Below are positions 1 to 9,473 of a stretch of DNA of 64,000 nucleotides, one piece after another. How positions within the stretch are numbered: position 1 is the first letter of the stretch; each line of letters opens with the position of its first letter. The notes beneath the pieces are model-generated. The model saw only the letters and a program-made list of their open reading frames with translations. It had not been told where the DNA came from and made no database searches. The DNA comes from Candidatus Nitrospira nitrosa (lineage in GTDB: Bacteria > Nitrospirota > Nitrospiria > Nitrospirales > Nitrospiraceae): positions 682,001-746,000 of the forward strand of contig NZ_CZQA01000001.1 of NCBI RefSeq assembly GCF_001458735.1, given 5' to 3'. The position numbers and the translations under genes are program-made.

Positions 1-20
1 CGCATATCAGACTCAGGACA

Positions 21-173
21 CTAGAACAGCGTGTATACAAACGGGGCCACCGCCGACCCTTGCGTGAGAACAATCAGCGTCCCTAGCAGCAGCAACACCA
101 TGAAGATCGGCAACAGCCAAAACTTCTTCCGTTCTTTCATGAAGGCCCATAATTCACTCAGAAATTCTCCCAT
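21..173 (-). CDS. DUF5989 family small membrane protein (SxtK-like)
   Basis: This is a 50-residue protein with a short charged N-terminus (MGEFLSELWAFMKERKKFW) followed by one hydrophobic helix at about residues 19-36. A GAGGAG ribosome site lies just upstream of the ATG. Proteins of this size and pattern (DUF5989) regularly follow SxtJ next to NodU/CmcH-type carbamoyltransferases, as in the saxitoxin sxtI-sxtJ-sxtK order; that is family knowledge. The same order is seen here, with only 19 bases separating it from the SxtJ-like gene. Its biochemical role is unknown; a membrane accessory of the carbamoyltransferase is inferred. Confidence 0.85.
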   Translation of the reverse strand: MGEFLSELWAFMKERKKFWLLPIFMVLLLLGTLIVLTQGSAVAPFVYTLF

Positions 174-192
174 CACTTGCTCCTCATCTACC

Positions 193-600
193 TTAGAATT
201 GATTCCGCATATGCTGGCGGGGCCTGGGAGCCCGCAAGACGCGATAGGTGTCGGCCTCCTGGGCGAAGACCCGATGCATGGAATCTTTGCCCATCAGACG
301 CATCCCCAGCCCCATCGGAGTCAATAGGAGATAATAAATGACTCCGAGGATAATCCTCGTATTGATCGCACCAAGCACATGACCGATCTTCATCCACACA
401 TGATGCACCTGTTTCAGACTCTGTGGTACAGCCGTCCCCAGAACGATTAAGAGGCTACCGAACATCAGTGTCCAGATGCGAGGAGACTCGCTTCGAAACA
501 GGACCGGCCATACACCAATCACTGTCAACACCCCTCCAACCAGAAGACCGAACTGGCGGAGATCCTTCGTCGTCGGCTGCTGACCTTGCTGATTCATCAT
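193..600 (-). CDS. SxtJ family membrane protein
   Basis: This 135-residue protein has three hydrophobic stretches, at about residues 17-38, 43-62 and 80-102, and a charged C-terminus. It starts five bases after the carbamoyltransferase stop and precedes the DUF5989 gene, the arrangement typical of SxtJ proteins. A run of G bases ahead of the double ATG can serve as ribosome site. Function is unknown; partnership with the O-carbamoyltransferase at the inner membrane is inferred from strict co-occurrence in polysaccharide and saxitoxin loci. Confidence 0.85.
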   Translation of the reverse strand: MMNQQGQQPTTKDLRQFGLLVGGVLTVIGVWPVLFRSESPRIWTLMFGSLLIVLGTAVPQSLKQVHHVWMKIGHVLGAINTRIILGVIYYLLLTPMGLGMRLMGKDSMHRVFAQEADTYRVLRAPRPRQHMRNQF

Positions 601-605
601 CCCCC

Positions 606-2450
606 CTAATCGAGCTCAAATTCCTTCTGCCAATGCGTGTCGTTCACTAACGGCTTTTGCTGCGTTTTATAGAGCACACAGTCCTCCAGGACAAGTACAT
701 CCATTTCCGTTCGCATGAAGCACCGATAGGCATCCTCCGGTGTGCCCACGATCGGCTCTCCCCGAACGTTGAAGGACGTATTGACCAAAACTGGACAACC
801 TGTATGCACCTCGAACGCCTTCAGGAGCCGGTAATACCGGGGATTGGTCTCCTCATGGACCGTTTGAATTCTGGCAGAATAGTCCAGATGCGTCACGGCC
901 GGAATTTCAGATCGTGGAACGTTCAGCAGCTCGATTCCCCAGAGACCGGATTGAGAAGCCGGCAGTGGCAACCGTCGTTTTTTATGCACCGGCGCCACCA
1001 ACAGCATGTACGGACTATCCGCATTCATCTCGAAAAAATCCGACACGCGTTCCCGTAACACCGAAGGCGCAAACGGACGAAACGATTCGCGATATTTGAT
1101 TTTGAGGTTCATCACCGATTGCATCGTAGTATTTCGAGCATCACCGAGAATGCTTCGGCCGCCGAGCGCCCTGGGACCGAACTCCATCCGACCTTGGTAC
1201 CACCCCACCACCTTCCCTTCGGCGAGATCCTTTGCAACATGATCGACGAGCTCTTTCTCGTCGAGGCGTTCATAGGGTGCGTCCGCGGATTTGAGAAATT
1301 GTTCGATCTCCTCATTGGTATGTCTTGGACCGAGATAACTCCCCTTCATTCGGTCACTGCCGGTCGCACGTCTTGGCTGATCATCATACCGATGCCAGGC
1401 GGTCAGTGCGGCCCCGATCGCTCCACCGGCATCCCCGGCCGCCGGCTGAATCCAGATCCCCTTGAAGGGACCTTCGCGAAGGATCCGGCCGTTCCCTACA
1501 CAATTCAACGCCACCCCTCCGGCCATACAGAGATAGTCGACCCCCGTTTCACGATGGAGTGTTCCGGTCACACGAAGCATCACTTCTTCGGTGACCTCCT
1601 GAATTGAGCGGGCCAGGTCCATTTCCCGCTGGGTCAACGTACTTTCGGGCTTCCGAGGAGGTCCGCCAAACACCTCGTCGAATTTATTTCCCGTCATCGT
1701 CAGACCAGTACAGTAGTTAAAATAGTCCATGTTCAAGCGAAACGTCCCGTCTGGCTTGAGGTCGAGGAGATGGTCATAGATCTGCTTCACATATTTCGGT
1801 TCGCCATACGGAGCCAGGCCCATCACCTTATATTCGCCTGAATTCACCTTGAACCCGGTGTAGTACGTGAAGGCGGAATAGAGGAGGCCCAGTGAATGGG
1901 GAAAGGGAATCTCCCAAAGTGGTGTGACGACGTTTCCCTCGCCGAGCCAGGCCGAAGTGGTCGCCCACTCCCCGACACCGTCCATGCACAGAACGACCGC
2001 CTTTTCATAGGGAGACGGATAGAAGGCGGAGGCAGCGTGCGATTCATGATGCTCGCCGAACAAGAACTGCGGAAGTTCCGATTGCTTCAGTGCTGGAGCG
2101 AGCGCCACGAATTCCTTCGCAAGGACATTCCGAAGGAACAGCTTTTCCTTCAGCCAAACCGGCATGGCGGCGACAAATGATTGAAGGCCCTTCGGGGCAT
2201 AGGCGAGGTACGTCTCGAGCAGTCGCTCAAATTTCACGAGCGGTTTATCATAAAAGACGATATACCGAAGATCCCTCAGCGTGATTCCCCCCTCCTTCAT
2301 ACAGTAGGCGACCGCATGTGACGGAAAACCGGGATCATGCTTTTTTCGCGTGAACCGTTCCTCCTGCGCTGCGGCAACGATTTCTCCGTCACGAATCAGG
2401 CAGGCAGCGCTATCATGGTAGAAGGCCGATATGCCAAGAATGTGGCTCAT
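606..2450 (-). CDS. Carbamoyltransferase, NodU/CmcH family
   Basis: This 614-residue enzyme is predicted to transfer a carbamoyl group from carbamoyl phosphate to a sugar hydroxyl via a carbamoyl-adenylate. The N-terminal ASKHA-fold domain begins ILGISAFYHDSAACLI and contains a histidine cluster, GEHHESHAASAF, near residue 132. The C-terminal carbamoyltransferase domain carries MEFGPRALGGRSILGDAR near residue 425. Length is normal for the family. The start is supported by a purine-rich GAGGGGG sequence. It heads a triad with SxtJ and DUF5989 genes and lies at the distal end of the polysaccharide locus, so a carbamoylated exopolysaccharide or O-antigen sugar is the likely product (inference). 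Confidence 0.93.
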   Translation of the reverse strand: MSHILGISAFYHDSAACLIRDGEIVAAAQEERFTRKKHDPGFPSHAVAYCMKEGGITLRDLRYIVFYDKPLVKFERLLETYLAYAPKGLQSFVAAMPVWLKEKLFLRNVLAKEFVALAPALKQSELPQFLFGEHHESHAASAFYPSPYEKAVVLCMDGVGEWATTSAWLGEGNVVTPLWEIPFPHSLGLLYSAFTYYTGFKVNSGEYKVMGLAPYGEPKYVKQIYDHLLDLKPDGTFRLNMDYFNYCTGLTMTGNKFDEVFGGPPRKPESTLTQREMDLARSIQEVTEEVMLRVTGTLHRETGVDYLCMAGGVALNCVGNGRILREGPFKGIWIQPAAGDAGGAIGAALTAWHRYDDQPRRATGSDRMKGSYLGPRHTNEEIEQFLKSADAPYERLDEKELVDHVAKDLAEGKVVGWYQGRMEFGPRALGGRSILGDARNTTMQSVMNLKIKYRESFRPFAPSVLRERVSDFFEMNADSPYMLLVAPVHKKRRLPLPASQSGLWGIELLNVPRSEIPAVTHLDYSARIQTVHEETNPRYYRLLKAFEVHTGCPVLVNTSFNVRGEPIVGTPEDAYRCFMRTEMDVLVLEDCVLYKTQQKPLVNDTHWQKEFELD

Positions 2451-2619
2451 AGATCCCCCTCATCTTCATAATTCAGCAATCGCCATGAACACCTGGTTCG
2501 CGACCACCGTCCGATAACGCTAGAATCTGTCAACATTCCTATGATCCACGCCATCGCTGCGCCAAACGAGATGAAACTCGGGAGGTTACAAGCGCAGTTG
2601 GTACGACACCTCGTGATGG

Positions 2620-3426
2620 CTACAGTGCAGCCTTAAATTCTTTACTTCGATCAAAAGGGCCCTGCACTCCAGGCACGAAGGATGTAGTACTGGTCAACCT
2701 GTACACCACATTGGCGACCAAGAGGAAGATCACGGCCCGCATACTTTCCTTGGTTTCATCGAGTGCATCGCCCACGATGATATTCTCGCCCACGATCGCG
2801 TAAAGCGCCTGTGTCGTGAAAATGTGGATCGGTACCAGTCCGGCAATCCACCAAGGAACAATTGGGAGCCCGATACGAGCGGCCCATGTACGTAGAACTC
2901 TGCTGAACCTAGTGAATATTGGAACCAGTGTGCACAGTGCAAGTTGAAAAACAGCCAGCAGTCGGTCCATGACCAGCAGACGCGCCCAGAACGATTTTTC
3001 AGCGCCTTCCACGGTCTGCCCATGAAACCAGGCAAGATTGTGCAAGTTCCATTCTTCTTGTCGATTGATGTCCTTAAGCCAATTCGGGACCGAATAGTCG
3101 AACAGTCGTTGCCCCCAACTAATCTCCTCGCCAAAACAGATGAAACAGAAAGCCCCAAGGAGAAAGAGCGCCAGAGAATTGTCAAAATGGTTGGCTCTGG
3201 ATTGACCTCGGAGCTTCGATGAGCGATACGCGGTCATGAAAAAGAGGGTACTGGCGAGAAGGAAACTGAGCGCCCCGATATTCTCGATCGGACCATCTTC
3301 CATGCCCAACCAGACAACTGTCTCATCTGAACAGAGCAGCAGGCTGGCGTGTCCAAGCAGTAGCAGATAGGCTGCAACGATCATTGCGCCTGAAATCGTA
3401 AGATACTTATGTCGCAGCTTTTCCAT
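2620..3426 (-). CDS. Conserved multi-spanning membrane protein of unknown function
   Basis: The 268-residue protein has about six hydrophobic segments: near residues 10-32, 48-65, 85-102, 150-175, 185-210 and 228-245. The most striking motif is FGEEISWGQR near residue 98, followed by WNLHN and later by DETKES, which look like conserved polar residues of an enzyme or transporter core. An AAGGA ribosome site precedes the ATG. It sits between the SGNH protein and the carbamoyltransferase in the same direction, so a role in polysaccharide modification or export is likely. I do not recognise a named function. Confidence 0.75.
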   Translation of the reverse strand: MEKLRHKYLTISGAMIVAAYLLLLGHASLLLCSDETVVWLGMEDGPIENIGALSFLLASTLFFMTAYRSSKLRGQSRANHFDNSLALFLLGAFCFICFGEEISWGQRLFDYSVPNWLKDINRQEEWNLHNLAWFHGQTVEGAEKSFWARLLVMDRLLAVFQLALCTLVPIFTRFSRVLRTWAARIGLPIVPWWIAGLVPIHIFTTQALYAIVGENIIVGDALDETKESMRAVIFLLVANVVYRLTSTTSFVPGVQGPFDRSKEFKAAL

Positions 3427-3561
3427 ATGGAGTTTTCCTTACCCGCCGCACGTGATACTGAAGTCATATGCCCTAACATCAAACGTCACGGCCTATCAAG
3501 ATGTACCAATTGTGTACCACGGGTTTGGACCGCCTTCTCCAGTCAGATACGTACCCAGTGG

Positions 3562-4698
3562 TCACCGAATGGTTTGAGCTGTTGGACCAGGGTATGTGGA
3601 CACCATTTTGGCCAGATTCGAGGCGGACACAGCATCGGCAGCAACCTGATGTCCCAAACCGTTCCAATGCCCATCCGTTGGAAACTCGAAGCGTGCGCCA
3701 TCCTTGTCGTGTCGGGCAATGAACGGGGACTGTAGGTCAATCACTTCATAGCCTTTCAAGATTGCCGTCTCTATGAAGTACTGCCGTATGAGGTCGAAGT
3801 AGCTTCCTTGTGCCTTTAGGAGATCCTCGGGCGAATATAGTTGTGGCCGCATACCGTCGACCACGAACTGAATCCTGGCTGGCTCCAGTTCGACGCGACG
3901 CGAAAGTTCGGAGAAAAATGAATCCACAACCAGCCGAGAATCACGAACACGTTCGAGTGATGCATCGCGTGAGGTATTTCCCACATAGAGGACCTCGGAC
4001 CGTGTGAACCATTGAGGGAGTCGTGTTAGGTCTCCGACACCAACCGTTGACCAGAGATAACGAACAACCGCCGAATGCTTCAGGATGGTTTCGAGAACCG
4101 TGGGCTGGTAATCGGTTCGTATCAGACTGAGCGATTGGTCTTGGCTATGTCTTTTAAACAGGTGCAATCCGCTTCTCACTTGGACCAAGCTTTCGTCGAA
4201 ATCATTACCAATAATCACGAATACCAGTCCCTGTGGATGAAACTCACGCCACACGTATTCAGCCATGGCCACATACTGGGCCAATTGAGAGCCAGAGATC
4301 CCGAAGCTGTAGACCTTACCCTTTCCCTTGTAGAGCTCTGCCAGGCGTCCTTGCAGGGACTGCTCATACGGCACCATGAGGGCTTCGACATAGCTATCGC
4401 CGATGACAGCTAAGAGAAGATCCTCAGGGTTGGATTGATAGTCCTGATTGTTGACGAATCCATAATTGTTGAAGCGGCCATAGTTTAGGATCTCAAAGTT
4501 CCAGCCTTTCGCATAGGTAAAGCGCTGGTTGGATGGGAAACGGAGAATCGGATTGTGCTGGTCGACCGGTAGTTTCTGCATGCTGCTACAGACGGGCAGA
4601 AATCTCAGAGCGATTTCGATGATCAGCAGCGAGGAAAGTACGCTCCCCACCACAGTAAACATCGCCAAGCCCGCCGAGATACGTCGATAATTCTTCAT
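3562..4698 (-). CDS. Membrane-anchored SGNH/GDSL-like hydrolase (polysaccharide acetylation type)
   Basis: A 378-residue protein with one N-terminal membrane helix at about residues 8-30 and a periplasmic SGNH domain. Visible blocks are VIGDSYVEAL (nucleophile serine), FGISGSQ, IIGNDFDE (oxyanion Asn) and PTDGHWN (Asp and His). The open frame extends upstream to 4950, but the ATG at 4698 overlaps the asnB stop as ATGA and is followed directly by the signal anchor, so this start is preferred. It probably adds or removes O-acyl groups on the polysaccharide, as in AlgJ/AlgX-like proteins (inference). Confidence 0.8.
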   Translation of the reverse strand: MKNYRRISAGLAMFTVVGSVLSSLLIIEIALRFLPVCSSMQKLPVDQHNPILRFPSNQRFTYAKGWNFEILNYGRFNNYGFVNNQDYQSNPEDLLLAVIGDSYVEALMVPYEQSLQGRLAELYKGKGKVYSFGISGSQLAQYVAMAEYVWREFHPQGLVFVIIGNDFDESLVQVRSGLHLFKRHSQDQSLSLIRTDYQPTVLETILKHSAVVRYLWSTVGVGDLTRLPQWFTRSEVLYVGNTSRDASLERVRDSRLVVDSFFSELSRRVELEPARIQFVVDGMRPQLYSPEDLLKAQGSYFDLIRQYFIETAILKGYEVIDLQSPFIARHDKDGARFEFPTDGHWNGLGHQVAADAVSASNLAKMVSTYPGPTAQTIR

Positions 4699-6713
4699 GC
4701 GGGTACCACACGCGGATTTCGTACCGATAGACTGCATGTGGCTTCTTCCATCAATCGCATGGGCCGCTGCTGAGAGTCGAACCAGGCTTGGAACATGAGG
4801 ACGTCCCACAGCGTACGCCAGTCCGCCTTCCCAGATTGATGTTCGATCCATTTGCCTTGGATACGGTCCGGATTGAGAAATCCTTGATCGTTCAACCGCT
4901 TTCTGTCCAACAGTGCCTCGCCCCAGTCCTTTAGGGGGCCGCGCAGCCATGTGCTGATCGGTACAGAGAACCCCATCTTGGGCCGCTCAGTCAGCGTGGG
5001 TGGAACGTACCGGGAGAGGACTTGCCGGAGAATCCATTTTCCCCGTCCGTCGCGAACGTTCATCGAGACCGGGAGTTGCCAGGCGAACTCGGCCACACGA
5101 TGGTCCAAAAGCGGCACGCGCGCTTCCAGACTCACACCCATACTGGCCCGATCCACTTTCACGAGGATGTTGTCCGGCAGATACGTGATCAAGTCGGTGT
5201 ACATCATCCGATGGAGCACACCGGAAAGCCTCCCCCATTGTGTCCGATCGGTAAACGCGGTCGGAGGCTCCGACGACCCAATCACCACTGAGTCTGGAAC
5301 ATCCCAATGCGTGATGATCCCCCGATACATGGTTTCGATACAGTCTGCGGGCAAGAGCTCCGCTAATTTCTTGAGCCGAAGACCTTGGTGCTGCAGCGTG
5401 AGGCCATTCGAACTGATCGGCCCGACCATCCGAAGCAGAAACTTCCAGGGCGCCGACGATAGCGCGCTGAGTCCTCTCCCAGACAGCACTCTCAAAGCTC
5501 GCGGCAACCAGCCCATCAGCTTCCAAATACGTACCCCATGGAGATAGGTATCATAGCCGGCAAACAACTCATCTCCGGCGTCGCCCGATAAGCATACCGT
5601 CACGTCGCGGCGAGCCAGTTGGGAAACCAAAAACGTTGGTATTTGTGAGGCATCGGAAAACGGCTCGTCGTAGAGCGTGGGAAGACGGGGGATGACCGCC
5701 ATTGCCTCTTCAGGGGCCACATAAAGCTCGGTGTGATGTGTCCCAAGATGCTTTGCCACGGCTTTCGCATAGTCAGCTTCATTGTAAGCCGCCTCGTGAA
5801 ACCCGATGCTGAAGGTCCGGACGGGTTGCGCGCTTTGCGCCTGCATGAGTGCGACGATGGTCGAGGAATCCACACCGCCCGACAAAAATGCGCCCAACGG
5901 CACGTCCGCTTCCATCCGAAGTTTGACTGCATCTCTCACCAAGTGATCCAAATGTCCAATGGCCTCCGCCTCCGTACCGACGAAAGGATTCGCACTTCCC
6001 TGTTCAGCAACAGCTCGAACGGACCAATATGGTATCGAGTCTGGAGGGGACCCCGCCTCCGGATCCACCGTCAAAATGGTTCCAGGCAAGACCTTCGAGA
6101 TCCCGCAATAGATCGAATAAGGAGCTGGAATGTAACCGTGGCGAAAGTAGAGTGCCAACACATCCCGATTGATATGTGTGTCGAAGTCCGGATGCACTCG
6201 CAGAGCCTTGAGTTCCGAAGCAAACAGAAATGTCCTCCCCATCCACCCGTAGTACAACGGCTTCTCGCCAAACCGGTCCCGAGCCAGGTGGAGTCGGCGC
6301 TCGTCACGATCCCACACAGCAAATGCGAACATGCCATTGAACCGCTCGACGGCCTGACGGATACCCCACTGTGAAAAGGAAGCGAGCATGATCTCGGTAT
6401 CTGAGTGGCCACGAAACGTATGCCCAAGGCATTCCAATTCGCTGCGTACGGCCCTGAAATTGTAGATCTCGCCGTTGAAACTGAGTGCATAGCGGCCGGA
6501 GCCCGAGTGCATCGGCTGGTGGCCGAGCGGAGAGAGATCTAAGATCGACAAGCGGCGATGCGCCAAGGCGATACCGGCAGATGGATCCGTCCAGACCCCT
6601 GAATCGTTCGGCCCTCGATGGTGCAATGTGGCAGCCATGGCCGCAGCTGTCGCTTCCAACTCCTCTCTCGTACTCCGAGGCACAGTCTCACAATAGCCGG
6701 CGATGCCACACAT
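4695..6713 (-). CDS. asnB: Asparagine synthase-like glutamine amidotransferase
   Basis: This 672-residue class-II amidotransferase begins MCGIAGYC, with Cys2 as the glutaminase nucleophile once Met1 is removed. The synthetase domain carries the PP-loop LSGGVDSSTIVAL near residue 250. It would hydrolyse glutamine and pass ammonia to an adenylated acid; in polysaccharide loci such paralogs are thought to amidate uronic acids or a related substrate. It lies between a glycosyltransferase and the SGNH gene, overlapping the latter by four bases, so the two are probably translationally coupled. The exact acceptor cannot be read from the sequence. Confidence 0.9.
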   Translation of the reverse strand: MCGIAGYCETVPRSTREELEATAAAMAATLHHRGPNDSGVWTDPSAGIALAHRRLSILDLSPLGHQPMHSGSGRYALSFNGEIYNFRAVRSELECLGHTFRGHSDTEIMLASFSQWGIRQAVERFNGMFAFAVWDRDERRLHLARDRFGEKPLYYGWMGRTFLFASELKALRVHPDFDTHINRDVLALYFRHGYIPAPYSIYCGISKVLPGTILTVDPEAGSPPDSIPYWSVRAVAEQGSANPFVGTEAEAIGHLDHLVRDAVKLRMEADVPLGAFLSGGVDSSTIVALMQAQSAQPVRTFSIGFHEAAYNEADYAKAVAKHLGTHHTELYVAPEEAMAVIPRLPTLYDEPFSDASQIPTFLVSQLARRDVTVCLSGDAGDELFAGYDTYLHGVRIWKLMGWLPRALRVLSGRGLSALSSAPWKFLLRMVGPISSNGLTLQHQGLRLKKLAELLPADCIETMYRGIITHWDVPDSVVIGSSEPPTAFTDRTQWGRLSGVLHRMMYTDLITYLPDNILVKVDRASMGVSLEARVPLLDHRVAEFAWQLPVSMNVRDGRGKWILRQVLSRYVPPTLTERPKMGFSVPISTWLRGPLKDWGEALLDRKRLNDQGFLNPDRIQGKWIEHQSGKADWRTLWDVLMFQAWFDSQQRPMRLMEEATCSLSVRNPRVVPA

Positions 6714-6782
6714 GACGAAGCGTCACTCCATTCGATTCAATGCGGACGATGGCGAATCATGTCTCATTGATTAATGATTACC

Positions 6783-7934
6783 TTAAGCGACACGTGAGAT
6801 TGCAAGGTCATCAAACATTGTTTGGTAACGGTCGACTATATTCGGCAGATCAAAATTGTCTTTGATCCGTTGTCTCGCCTGCAAGCCTGTTCGGAGCAGC
6901 TGCTCTTGACCGAGGTTAAGCATATGCTCCCAAGCTCGCGCCAATGCCTCTGCATCTCGAGGAGGAACCACAATGCCGGTCGGCCCTACGATGTGAGCTG
7001 AATCACCAACATCTGTCACCACACAAGGGACCCCACAACTCATCGCTTCACTGACCACATTTGCAAAACTTTCACCGAAGCAGGACGAGGATGTCGCCAA
7101 ATCAAACGAGGCCATCAGTTGCGGCACATCCTCACGGCGTCCGAGTAGACGACAGTTCTCACGAATCCCGGCATCATCAATCCATGCGGCAAGTTCTCGG
7201 TTGTTCCAGGTCACACCTTCGCCGCAGAGAATAAAATGGACCGATGGTCGCATAGAGACGAGACGTTTTGCGGCGCACACAAAATTCTGATGGTCTTTCT
7301 GGGGATGAAATCGTCCCACGAGGCCGATCACGGAGGCCTCAGTGGGAATCCCGAGAGCTTGTCGAGTCAACCGGCGCGCCACTGGATCGGGTTTCAATGC
7401 CGTCAGATCGACACCGTTGGGAATGACCACCATTTTGTCGGCTGTATAGCCGAAGGCCACATGAGCCTCACGGGATGCCTCAGAACAACAGACGATCCGT
7501 TTGGGAATCCAGCGGGACAACCGAGCGCAGAGTTTGACCGTGGGAACCGTCAGCGGACCATACCCTTGAGTAAGTGGGTCACTGTGCCGGACTCCCCATG
7601 CGATCGGAATGTGTCCTGCCAGTCGAGCTGCCACACCCCCGAGTAAGTCTGCGTGGTACATCCAGGTTTGCATGACATGTGGACGGTCTTGACGAATCCA
7701 GCGCAGGAGACGCCCAATGGACACTAAGTTTGGCTTGCCTGGTTGCATCCCGAGCGATCGAACGGAAATTCCCAATCTCTCAATTTTTTCACTGACCGGC
7801 CCGAGCTGGATAAGGGAGATGACCGATGGCATAAAGCGTTGTCGATCCAAGCGCGAAAGCAGCCGAAGTAACATTAATTCAGCTCCTCCTGCGTAAAGGC
7901 CGGTCGCCAGGAATAAAATCCGTTTGGGTGACAT
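6783..7934 (-). CDS. Glycosyltransferase family 4
   Basis: A 383-residue GT-B fold enzyme. The N-terminus has the GGAE motif (ATGLYAGGAELMLLRLL), and the C-terminal donor-binding half has the EX7E region GESFANVVSEAMSCGVPCVV near residue 285 and the loop VGRFHPQKDH near residue 210. It would transfer a nucleotide-activated sugar to a lipid-linked intermediate on the cytoplasmic face. It lies 69 bases upstream of asnB and is the first gene of the distal minus-strand block. Confidence 0.9.
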   Translation of the reverse strand: MSPKRILFLATGLYAGGAELMLLRLLSRLDRQRFMPSVISLIQLGPVSEKIERLGISVRSLGMQPGKPNLVSIGRLLRWIRQDRPHVMQTWMYHADLLGGVAARLAGHIPIAWGVRHSDPLTQGYGPLTVPTVKLCARLSRWIPKRIVCCSEASREAHVAFGYTADKMVVIPNGVDLTALKPDPVARRLTRQALGIPTEASVIGLVGRFHPQKDHQNFVCAAKRLVSMRPSVHFILCGEGVTWNNRELAAWIDDAGIRENCRLLGRREDVPQLMASFDLATSSSCFGESFANVVSEAMSCGVPCVVTDVGDSAHIVGPTGIVVPPRDAEALARAWEHMLNLGQEQLLRTGLQARQRIKDNFDLPNIVDRYQTMFDDLAISRVA

Positions 7935-8190
7935 AGATCCCTTAACAGAGGCGATTGTAGTTTTATGGATATAGGTTGAGTGCGAGGCCTGATCTTGAAG
8001 AATTGAAGCTATGAGTACTAGATCCTAGATAGGTGCATCGGTGATGTAGATGAAGGCCGATCCACACACATCACCCCATACATTCCTACAGGGTTTGGGA
8101 AATATGAAAGAGGTTGTTTGGGAGCCAAAACTGAGAAAATTGAAATGATTCCACATCATTAGCACTCACAGGCAAAAATCCGATTCCTAT
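7935..8190. other. Divergent intergenic region
   Basis: The gap between the minus-strand glycosyltransferase and the plus-strand propeller gene holds no convincing gene. It is AT-richer than its surroundings and must carry the promoter of the distal polysaccharide block. I could not identify a clear sigma-70 or sigma-54 element reading toward the glycosyltransferase. Confidence 0.5.
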
Positions 8191-8206
8191 AGGAATACAA
8201 ATTGCT
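8191..8206 (+). promoter_or_regulatory. Candidate sigma-54 (-24/-12) promoter
   Basis: The sequence AGGAAT-ACAAA-TTGCT keeps the invariant GG and GC dinucleotides with exactly ten bases between them, as in the consensus TGGCAY-N5-TTGCW. It lies 89 bases upstream of the propeller start at 8295. An imperfect GTCAG...CTGAC inverted repeat follows at about 8209-8228. The match is weaker than that upstream of the second paralog, but the independent occurrence at both genes supports it. Confidence 0.45.
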
Positions 8207-8294
8207 TACGTCAGTCGGCGGCGGCTGACGACAATGTCAGCTAGATCATCGATAGAAATAACAAATGACTATTAGTGAACGAAAGGAGTTACGC

Positions 8295-9473
8295 ATGATA
8301 TTCCTGCTCTTTTTGCTGATGATGCTGATGCCTCTGCATAGTTGGGCTTTCTTGACCGACAGCGTTGTCTATCCAGAGCCAGCTCGGCCTTCCCTGCCCA
8401 CCGCTGGCTCGAAGGCAACGGACCCCGTGTTTGGGTCCACTATCCTGCGCGTGACAGATGCCGGAGACGGCAGCGGTGACTGCATGACGTTCTATTCGAA
8501 TATGCCCTCCCTGAATGTCAACAACACCAAAATCGCGGCGCAATGTCGAGTTGTTGGACCGAAACGCTTCAAGGTCTGGGATTTCAATGCGTCGACGATG
8601 ACACGCTCCAACGGACGCACCCAAAGCAACCCGATAACAGGAGCCCAAGAGTATTTCCCGCAATGGTCCCGCACCACTTCCAACAAATTTACCGTATGCG
8701 CGCAAATGAATCTGGTTGAAGTGACCATTCCCGATGGGACATCGACCCTCTGGACGAATACAATCCTGCACAGTTTCACAACCGATTTCCCCGGCGCAAC
8801 CTCCGTAACCCAGCATTCCGTGTCGAACAATGATGATGTGTTCGCTGTGATGTCCAATACCGGGGGTTATGCCGTCTGGAGGCGCAGTACGAATTCCATC
8901 CTGTTGAAAGTGACCAACGTAACCGGTCTCAATGAAGTGGAGATTGATAAGAGCGGCCGTTATCTCGTGGTCAGGAGAAGTGGGGCAACAGCTGTCTGGG
9001 ATCTGCAGGTCGGACCGACCCAAACACAAGTGTCGCCGACACTGGCTTTTAGCCATCGCGCCATGGGAAATAGAATCGTCGGGAGTTCCTGTAACTACCG
9101 TCGGCTGTGCGTGCGGAACCTGGCAACGCCTAACACCGTGACCTTCATACTGCCGAGAGATTTATGGGCCTACTATACTCAAGATGATCACTTTGGCATG
9201 CCGAGTGGCACTGATGCCTGGATGACTGCCAGCCGCTATTCACCCGCCGGAGGGTCTGTGCATCAAGCGTTCGACAACGAGATCGTGCAGATCGCCACTG
9301 ATGGGTCGAATCGAGTGCGACGGATCGCCCATCACCGCAGTGTCGTGTTGAACAATAATTACGATGCTCAACCCAAGGCATCGGTGAGCCGCGATGGAAA
9401 CTTCATTACTTTTACGAGTAATTGGGGGAACCCCAGCGGGCGTAAAGATCTGTATCTCGTTCGGGTCCAATGA
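8295..9473 (+). CDS. Secreted beta-propeller-like protein, copy 1
   Basis: A 392-residue protein with a clear signal peptide (MIFLLFLLMMLMPLHSWAF) ahead of repeated beta-rich segments of the TolB/PD40 type. An example is the last blade, around SVSRDGNFITFTSNWG. A conserved GSSC...RRLCVRN pair of cysteines sits near residue 265. The ATG at 8295 is chosen over one ten codons upstream because AGGAG is correctly spaced before it and the signal peptide starts there. It is homologous along its whole length to the gene at 9823. A periplasmic or extracellular polysaccharide-binding or lyase-like role is possible, but no catalytic motif can be assigned. Confidence 0.8.
   Translation: MIFLLFLLMMLMPLHSWAFLTDSVVYPEPARPSLPTAGSKATDPVFGSTILRVTDAGDGSGDCMTFYSNMPSLNVNNTKIAAQCRVVGPKRFKVWDFNASTMTRSNGRTQSNPITGAQEYFPQWSRTTSNKFTVCAQMNLVEVTIPDGTSTLWTNTILHSFTTDFPGATSVTQHSVSNNDDVFAVMSNTGGYAVWRRSTNSILLKVTNVTGLNEVEIDKSGRYLVVRRSGATAVWDLQVGPTQTQVSPTLAFSHRAMGNRIVGSSCNYRRLCVRNLATPNTVTFILPRDLWAYYTQDDHFGMPSGTDAWMTASRYSPAGGSVHQAFDNEIVQIATDGSNRVRRIAHHRSVVLNNNYDAQPKASVSRDGNFITFTSNWGNPSGRKDLYLVRVQ

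Noticed and set aside
4699-4950. N-terminal extension of the SGNH protein upstream to 4950
   Set aside because: It lies entirely inside asnB, lacks membrane features, and the ATG at 4698 gives an ATGA overlap and a proper anchor helix.
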